A DNA stretch of 64,000 nt from Planctomicrobium piriforme (lineage in GTDB: Bacteria > Planctomycetota > Planctomycetia > Planctomycetales > Planctomycetaceae). The stretch covers positions 434,001-498,000 of the forward strand of contig NZ_FOQD01000001.1 of assembly GCF_900113665.1 (NCBI RefSeq), given 5' to 3'. A model generated the notes under the pieces. The model saw nothing but the letters and a program-made list of their open reading frames with translations, was not told the DNA's origin and ran no database searches. Below are positions 59,272 through 64,000 of this stretch, in pieces (the first letter of the stretch is position 1; each line of letters begins with the position of its first letter). The translations under genes were made by a program, and so were the position numbers.

Positions 59272-60571
59272 CCTGCGTGCCGTTTGTCTTTTCCGCGTTG
59301 TTCGGATCGGACTGGCTGTCGGCATAGCTGATCAGGTAACCCTCGCGGAGGGTGCCTTCGTTCGTCATGCCGGTAAAGGCGACCTGACAGACCACAATCG
59401 GTTTCACCCAGCGGGCATTGAAGGCGGATTTGAGCGCCGGTCGAGTTGTGCGAATGGCGTCGAGCGCGTCCTGCAGCCGGTCTCGCGTTTCTTCATCCAG
59501 CTCTTCGAGAGAGAGCTTGCCGACGAACCGCCCGCGGTTGTTTTCCACCGAGGCCAGCAGCACCGAGCGAATCTCCCCTGCGGGGTTGGTCAGATAGCCG
59601 AAGATGCGGAAGTCTCCCCGCTCCGTGCGTTTTTCGCCGCTGGGGCTGTTGGGGACCGGCTTCTCGTCGCCAATGGTGGACGCCTTTGCGGGATCCCCCT
59701 TCCGTTTGCCGGCACCCCCGGCGGAGACGCCCGTGCCGTTGGCGGATCCGGCCAGGTCTTTAATGGCATCTTCGATGTTTCCGGGATTGCCGTTGCCGGG
59801 CCCGCCTCCGCCTCCAATGTCAGCGGCAGACATGCCCCCTTCTTCGTCATCTCCGGAGAACGCTGTTTTGCCTTCCACGGCGGACGCGGCCTTGACGATC
59901 ATCTGCAGCGGATTGACTTTGGGCTTCTTCTTTTTCTTGGTGAGATGGCTGAACATGCCGTCCAGATCGAGACCGACGACCGACAGGGCGAGAATCAAGG
60001 TCATGGCGCCCCAGCAGCCCTTGTAGATCACTTGGCGGCTGCCCGGCAGGGCTTTGAAAACGGCTGCCCAGAGCTGGAACGGCTCGCAGAAAAATGCCGT
60101 CAGCGGAATGGCGTCGGTCTTATGGCTGGCGATGATGAACGCCCGCACCTGAGCGATGACCAGGATCACGAAACCGAGAATGCACTGAATGCGTCCATAG
60201 GGGGCGCGTTCGGCGACATCAGGAATGCAAAGGCGAAGAGCGACACTGCCGGCGATGATGAACAACAAACCGACGGCGGTCCAGATGATCCAGGCGAAGT
60301 CGAATTTGAGTTTCGCAGTTCCGTCCATCTCCGGGAGTTCGGCGGGCGTGATGTTGCGGCCGAGTTTCGGATAGTACCCGCAGTTCGGGCACCACGATGC
60401 CGCGCCCCACGATTCCGTGGAGCCGCACTGGGCACAACCGGACGGCGTGCTGGCCGCTTTTGCGACGGGCGCTTCGACTGTTTTTTCAAGTCGAACGGAG
60501 TCCAGCATCCGCATCAGGCGCTCTTGCGCCTCGGCGAGATCCCGTGTCGGGGATGACGTTGGCTGGTTCAT
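59261..60571 (-). CDS. Zinc-ribbon membrane protein with DNA-ligase OB-like C-terminus
   Basis: A 436-aa protein in four parts: residues 45-66 form a four-Cys zinc ribbon (C46, C49, C61, C64); 91-205 contain three or four membrane helices; 212-320 are a Lys-rich then Gly/Asp-rich disordered linker; 320-415 match the pattern of the C-terminal OB domain of ATP-dependent DNA ligases: FRIFGYLTN...SVLLASV, GRFVGKLSLEELDEETRDRL, and ARWVKPIVVCQVAFTGMTNEG. In ligases the corresponding text reads like V-G-TGF...L and W-V-P-LV-EV-FTEWT..GRLR. No nucleotidyltransferase domain is present, so it is not a ligase. Function unknown. Overlaps the preceding gene's end by 11 bases. Confidence 0.7.
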   Translation of the reverse strand: MNQPTSSPTRDLAEAQERLMRMLDSVRLEKTVEAPVAKAASTPSGCAQCGSTESWGAASWCPNCGYYPKLGRNITPAELPEMDGTAKLKFDFAWIIWTAVGLLFIIAGSVALRLCIPDVAERAPYGRIQCILGFVILVIAQVRAFIIASHKTDAIPLTAFFCEPFQLWAAVFKALPGSRQVIYKGCWGAMTLILALSVVGLDLDGMFSHLTKKKKKPKVNPLQMIVKAASAVEGKTAFSGDDEEGGMSAADIGGGGGPGNGNPGNIEDAIKDLAGSANGTGVSAGGAGKRKGDPAKASTIGDEKPVPNSPSGEKRTERGDFRIFGYLTNPAGEIRSVLLASVENNRGRFVGKLSLEELDEETRDRLQDALDAIRTTRPALKSAFNARWVKPIVVCQVAFTGMTNEGTLREGYLISYADSQSDPNNAEKTNGTQVTR

Positions 60572-60663
60572 ACTGGCCGAAATTCAGGAGATTGAGGGGA
60601 AAAGCCTGAGGATGTGACTCCGAATTGAACTTAGCTCACGCCCTTAACTCTTGCCGAAGTTTC

Positions 60664-60693
60664 TTGACCGGACCCCCGGTTTGGCTGTAAAGT
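60664..60693 (+). promoter_or_regulatory. Possible sigma70-type promoter for the helicase gene
   Basis: TTGACC at 60664-60669 and TAAAGT at 60688-60693 are 18 bases apart, followed by an AT-rich stretch. It lies about 97 bases before the helicase start, leaving a leader of roughly 85 bases. The promoter consensus in this organism is not known. Confidence 0.3.
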
Positions 60694-60789
60694 TATTGCA
60701 GACTTATTCTTAATGTGCGGGAGTCTGGTGGCTGAAAGACGCGGTCGCCTGCCTGCAACCCGTGTGGCGATACCGGAAAAGCGGAAGAA

Positions 60790-62034
60790 ATGGAAAAAAG
60801 CGAAAGTCCGCAAACATTTGCCGACTTGGGGCTGGAGCCCCGTATTGTCAAAGTTCTCGAACAAATTGGATTCACAGCGCCGACGCCGATTCAGGCGGGC
60901 CTGATCCCCGTCGCGTTACGAGGGCTCGATTGCATCGGGCAGGCTCGAACCGGAACCGGCAAAACGGCGTCGTTCGTGTTGCCGATCGCCCAGGGCCTCG
61001 ACATGAGTCTGGAGACCGTTCAGGCCCTGATTCTCTGTCCGACCCGCGAACTCAGCGAACAGGTCGATAACGAATTCAAGCTGCTCTCGACCGGATTGAA
61101 GATCGATACCGTGCTGGTTGTCGGCGGCCGGCCTGTCGGACCGCAGATCCGCGGGCTGCAGCAATGTGCGAACGTCGTCATCGGCACCCCCGGCCGGGTG
61201 ATCGACCTCATCCAGCGCAAGGCGCTCGACCTCAAGCATGTGCGTTACGTCGTCCTGGACGAAGCCGACCGCATGCTCGACATCGGTTTCCGCAAAGACA
61301 TCGAACGCATTCTGAGCGTCTGCTCCGAGAAGCATCAGACGATGCTCCTCTCGGCCACGCTCGACGAGCCGGTCGAAAAACTGGCGCGGAAGTTCATGCA
61401 CAATCCCCGCCGCATCGACCTGTCGGAAGACTCGGTCGTCGTGGAAACGATTCAGCAGTATTTCTGCACGGTCGAGGAACGGAAGAAGTTTCCGCTGCTG
61501 GTTCGCGTGCTGTTGAAAGAGCGCCCGGCCCAGGCGATTGTGTTCTGCCGGACGAAGCGCCGGGCTCAGCAACTCTACGAGCGTCTGTCAAAACGCCTGC
61601 CCGAGGTCACGGCGATTCACGGAGACCTGCAGCAGCGGCAGCGCGACAAGGTGATCAAGCGTCTGCGGGAAGGTCAGGCCCGGCTGGTGCTCGCCACCGA
61701 TATTGTCGGACGAGGGATCGATATCAGCGGAATTTCGCATATCATCAACTATGACATTCCGGAAAGCTGCGACGACTACATTCACCGGGTCGGCCGCACC
61801 GGCCGGCTGTCATCCAATTCCGAAGGACGCGCGGTGACGTTCGTCACTCCGGAACAGGGTGGAGAACTGACCCGCATCGAGATGCGGATCAATACCCTGC
61901 TTGAGGAATACCCCCTCGACAACCCCGATGCCTTCGAATCGCGCGAAGTGCAGGTGGTCGAAGAGATCGAAGTGTTTGAAACCAAGCGGACCGAAGATTC
62001 CGAATGGGATGAGATCTTCACGGAGCTGACCTGA
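60790..62034 (+). CDS. DEAD-box RNA helicase
   Basis: ATP-dependent RNA unwinding enzyme of 414 aa consisting of the helicase core with a short C-terminal tail. Motifs: Q-motif (FADLGLEPRIVKVLEQIGFTAPTPIQ), Walker A ARTGTGKT, PTREL, TPGR, DEAD in VLDEADRMLD, SAT, and HRVGRTGR. It lacks the RNA-binding extensions of DeaD/CsdA and is nearer RhlE/SrmB-size proteins. Role in ribosome assembly or mRNA decay is likely but not assigned. The ATG follows GCGGAAGAA. The response-regulator gene is 47 bases downstream. Confidence 0.93.
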   Translation: MEKSESPQTFADLGLEPRIVKVLEQIGFTAPTPIQAGLIPVALRGLDCIGQARTGTGKTASFVLPIAQGLDMSLETVQALILCPTRELSEQVDNEFKLLSTGLKIDTVLVVGGRPVGPQIRGLQQCANVVIGTPGRVIDLIQRKALDLKHVRYVVLDEADRMLDIGFRKDIERILSVCSEKHQTMLLSATLDEPVEKLARKFMHNPRRIDLSEDSVVVETIQQYFCTVEERKKFPLLVRVLLKERPAQAIVFCRTKRRAQQLYERLSKRLPEVTAIHGDLQQRQRDKVIKRLREGQARLVLATDIVGRGIDISGISHIINYDIPESCDDYIHRVGRTGRLSSNSEGRAVTFVTPEQGGELTRIEMRINTLLEEYPLDNPDAFESREVQVVEEIEVFETKRTEDSEWDEIFTELT

Positions 62035-62081
62035 GTCAAAACGGGCGACATTGAAACCTGGCGGACCGAATCGAGAAAGTC

Positions 62082-62525
62082 ATGTCTCACGATGCCATTG
62101 GTCGCCCAATGGAAATTCTGCTGATCGAAGACAGCCTGATGGCAGCCCGGCTGGCAACCGGCGCTCTGTCAAAAAGCGGTCTCGATCACCGGCTGACCTG
62201 GCTGAGCGATGGCCAGGAAGCCCGCAGTTTCTTGCTGCAGAGCGGAAAGTACACGCGGGCTCCACGGCCCGATCTCATTTTGCTCGACCTGCATCTTCCG
62301 GAAGTGGACGGGACCACGCTGCTGCGGGAGATCCGTGAGAAGCCGGCGCTCAAGATGATTCCCATCGTGATCATGACCGGTACTGCCGGGGAAAAAGAGA
62401 TCACAGAAATCGAATCCCTGGACGTGCAGGGGTTTCTCGTGAAGCCGGTGGACCTCACCCAGTTCCTTAAACTGGTCGAGACGCTGAAAGGCTACTGGAA
62501 AACCGATATGATCGTGAAAGGGTAG
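62082..62525 (+). CDS. Stand-alone response regulator (Rcp1-like)
   Basis: A 147-aa receiver domain without an output domain. The acidic pocket is in LLIEDS, the phosphoacceptor in DLILLDLHLPEVDG, the Thr in IVIMTGTAG and the Lys in FLVKPVDL. The wide spacing and the C-terminal TLKGYW resemble Rcp1/CheY-like regulators paired with phytochrome-type kinases. No kinase gene is in the window. It starts at ATG 62082; ATG 62109 (MEILLIEDS) is an alternative. Confidence 0.92.
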   Translation: MSHDAIGRPMEILLIEDSLMAARLATGALSKSGLDHRLTWLSDGQEARSFLLQSGKYTRAPRPDLILLDLHLPEVDGTTLLREIREKPALKMIPIVIMTGTAGEKEITEIESLDVQGFLVKPVDLTQFLKLVETLKGYWKTDMIVKG

Positions 62526-62865
62526 ATTCGGCCAGAAGATGTCCTTCGTCGGCTGCCGTCTGCCTGGCTTGTGACTTTCCGAATTTGTTTGCATGCTGAA
62601 TCTGTTCGACGTCCACATATTTCCCGCTGCAGCCAGTTGAAGAATTGCGGCCCCCGCCATGGGACCGGGCATCGATCCCGCGTCAGGCCAACGCTCCGCG
62701 TGAGTCTGCTTCGTCAGGCTCATTCGGAGTCTTGCCCTTCCGGAGTCATGTCAGGCCCTGAATTCAGGTGCAGGCTCGCCCGCCAGTCCGGCGGCGGGCC
62801 TGTTCTCGAAACGGCAGCGTTCGCAGAAGTGGACTGGGTGTTGCGGGACCGAACTGGAGCCCGCT
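62526..62865. other. Gap without recognisable genes before RNase III
   Basis: The 340 bases between the response regulator and the RNase III gene show no coding frame with family features and no clear hairpin. GGAG about eight bases before the TTG start of the next gene is its ribosome-binding site. Confidence 0.4.
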
Positions 62866-63675
62866 TTGAATTCCGATTCCATCAGCGATCTGACCTCGCC
62901 TGACCCCGCCGCGGCAGATGACCTGCTCATCGAAGACGCGCTTGTTGAAGTTGTGGAACTCTCGCTGGACCGGCTGGAGGGTTGCCAGAAGATTCTGAAA
63001 TACCAGTTCCGAGAGACTCCGCTGTTGTTGCGGTGTCTCACGCATGCTTCGGCGGCCCGCACCCGGCTGGAATCCAACGAGCGTCTCGAGTTTCTGGGTG
63101 ACGCGATTCTCGGCGCCGTCGTCTGCGAAATGCTCTACGAAATGTTCCCCGAAAGTTCCGAAGGGGAGCTGACGCGCATCAAGTCGGTCGTCGTCAGCCG
63201 GACGACCTGTGCCCGCGTGGTGCAGGATCTCGGGCTGCAGGAATATCTGATTCTCGGCAAGGGCATCTCGACGCACGTGCATGTGCCCACGTCCATTCTC
63301 GCGACCGCTTTTGAGGCCCTGATCGGTGGGGTGTATCTGGACGGCGGATATGCGATGGCCCGAGAATTTGTCCGCTGGGTGATTGCCGAAGACGTGTTCG
63401 GCGCTGCGGAATCGGCGATCGGCGTGAACTACAAGAGCTTGTTCCAGCAGCGGACACAGCGGCTGTTCGGCGAAACCCCTCTGTACCGGGTGCTGGACGA
63501 ACGCGGACCCGATCACAGCAAATGTTTTCAGGTCGCCGCCGTTGTCGGGGTGAAAAATTTCTCACCGGCGTGGGGATCGAGCAAAAAGATCGCCGAGCAG
63601 CGCGCCGCCCACAACGCCCTGTGCGAACTCGATGGAGAACCCGTCCCTCACGACGACAGCACGGCGGGGGAATGA
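62866..63675 (+). CDS. rnc: Ribonuclease III
   Basis: Double-strand-specific RNase processing rRNA precursors and regulatory duplexes; 269 aa. After a roughly 40-residue extension the catalytic domain shows the signature NERLEFLGDAIL (residues 71-82, with the expected Glu and Asp) and ILATAFEALIGGVYLDGG, where the Glu is kept but the Asp normally three residues before it is Thr (T147). A C-terminal dsRBD follows (NYKSLFQQRTQRLFGETPLYRVLDERGPDHSKCFQV...SKKIAEQRAAHNAL). The start is TTG 62866 preceded by GGAG. It stands alone with 340 bases upstream. Confidence 0.93.
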   Translation: MNSDSISDLTSPDPAAADDLLIEDALVEVVELSLDRLEGCQKILKYQFRETPLLLRCLTHASAARTRLESNERLEFLGDAILGAVVCEMLYEMFPESSEGELTRIKSVVVSRTTCARVVQDLGLQEYLILGKGISTHVHVPTSILATAFEALIGGVYLDGGYAMAREFVRWVIAEDVFGAAESAIGVNYKSLFQQRTQRLFGETPLYRVLDERGPDHSKCFQVAAVVGVKNFSPAWGSSKKIAEQRAAHNALCELDGEPVPHDDSTAGE

Positions 63676-63685
63676 TCATTTCGCT

Positions 63686-63745
63686 TCAGCCGTCAGGATG
63701 CTGAATGTCTTCAGGCTGACTGCTGACCGCTGATTGCTGATTGCT
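63686..63745. repeat. Word repeat after rnc (CTGACTGCTGA/CTGATTGCTGA words)
   Basis: After the rnc stop, the words GCTGA, CTGACTGCTGACCGCTGATTGC repeat (63712-63745), and TCAGCC (63686-63691) is mirrored by GGCTGA (63714-63719). It is the same style of low-complexity intergenic element seen at other gene ends. The remaining bases up to 63930 show nothing further. Confidence 0.5.
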
Positions 63746-63930
63746 TCACATGCGATTGAATCGCCCCAGAATTCTAACGTGGCTTTGCGTAGAACCGCTG
63801 CAGGGGTATATTGGGCGAAGGTCGCGGGTCGTTCAGTCGGAAGCGAAGGGACCGATGGCAAGATTGTTGCCTTTCGGGCCTGATATTTCTGATGCACCTG
63901 CGAACCGCCTGATGTGACGGGAGGGCTCGC

Positions 63931-64000
63931 GTGACATCTCCAGCACCATCTGCTGATGCTCTGTGCGGACAGGCGCGGGCCTGCCTGAAGCAGCGGGATG
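63931..64000 (+). CDS. Start of a further gene, probably helical-repeat protein
   Basis: A GTG at 63931, preceded by GGGAGGG at 63920-63926, opens a frame that runs off the right edge (23 codons): MTSPAPSADALCGQARACLK and on. The A..LCGQARACLKQ pattern looks like the first helix of a TPR unit, but 23 residues are too few to assign a family. Confidence 0.45.
   Translation, partial: MTSPAPSADALCGQARACLKQRD

Noticed and set aside
360..63745. CRISPR array interpretation of the short repeated words
   Set aside because: The repeats are 5-15 bases, adjacent, mirrored and without unique spacers of constant length; no cas gene is present.

Overview
The window reads as chromosomal DNA of a GC-rich planctomycete, most likely in the Planctomycetaceae/Planctomycetales. 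Pointers are a canonical DUF1559 pseudopilin-like gene plus two reduced relatives, a secreted sulfatase, a surface protein with an N-terminal LEVRRLL motif followed by FG-GAP repeats, PQQ-propeller and Gly-rich secreted proteins typical of the phylum, a TIGR03032 protein, a ThiD2-ThiE fusion, and intergenic repeats of the CCCTGAAAGGGC/AGCCCAGGGC kind. No tRNA, rRNA, CRISPR array, transposase or phage gene was recognised.

Layout. 1-6918: a partial gene, kbl, a tRNA-dihydrouridine synthase, an alpha/beta hydrolase, smpB and a TolC/CusC-type lipoprotein. 6996-16428 (all minus): a polar amino-acid ABC transporter whose binding protein and permease are one polypeptide, a DsbD/ScsB-type reductase, a Clp_N-like/ThiD2/ThiE fusion, a CPA2 antiporter and a Tat-exported beta-carbonic anhydrase. 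16643-19153: a pair of little-known envelope genes. 19276-24238: a three-gene HlyD/RbbA-type/ABC-2 permease exporter operon. 24239-31173: a Flp-like pilin with a long palindrome-rich leader, a TIGR03032 protein, the large surface protein, a small exported protein that looks frameshifted, and the DUF1559 gene. 31281-43931: sulfatase, membrane protein, mutL, DUF1559-like lipoprotein, aldehyde dehydrogenase, small hydrolase, O-antigen ligase/TPR protein, fatty-acid desaturase, small secreted protein. 44035-50189: small membrane proteins, a GT39-type glycosyltransferase, a GlcF with an extra membrane tail, cupin and bestrophin-like channel. 50579-64000: CPA1 antiporter, parvulin, RNase Z-like hydrolase, serC, LTXXQ-like protein, manA, PQQ-propeller protein, zinc-ribbon membrane protein, DEAD-box helicase, response regulator, RNase III and the first codons of another gene.

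Most genes are singletons or two- to three-gene operons, so the window is housekeeping plus envelope functions rather than one island. The least expected pieces are: (i) at least six intergenic imperfect palindromes, each built from a different short repeated word, several sitting exactly at gene ends and twice supplying the stop codon of the neighbouring gene; (ii) a membrane zinc-ribbon protein whose C-terminus resembles the OB domain of ATP-dependent DNA ligases; (iii) the Clp_N-like/ThiD2/ThiE triple fusion; (iv) an RNase III with Thr at the position of a metal-binding Asp; (v) a conserved 3' flank shared by the Flp pilin and the DUF1559 gene; and (vi) a GlcF subunit with a membrane tail. 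All family assignments are by reading motifs; no database search was run.
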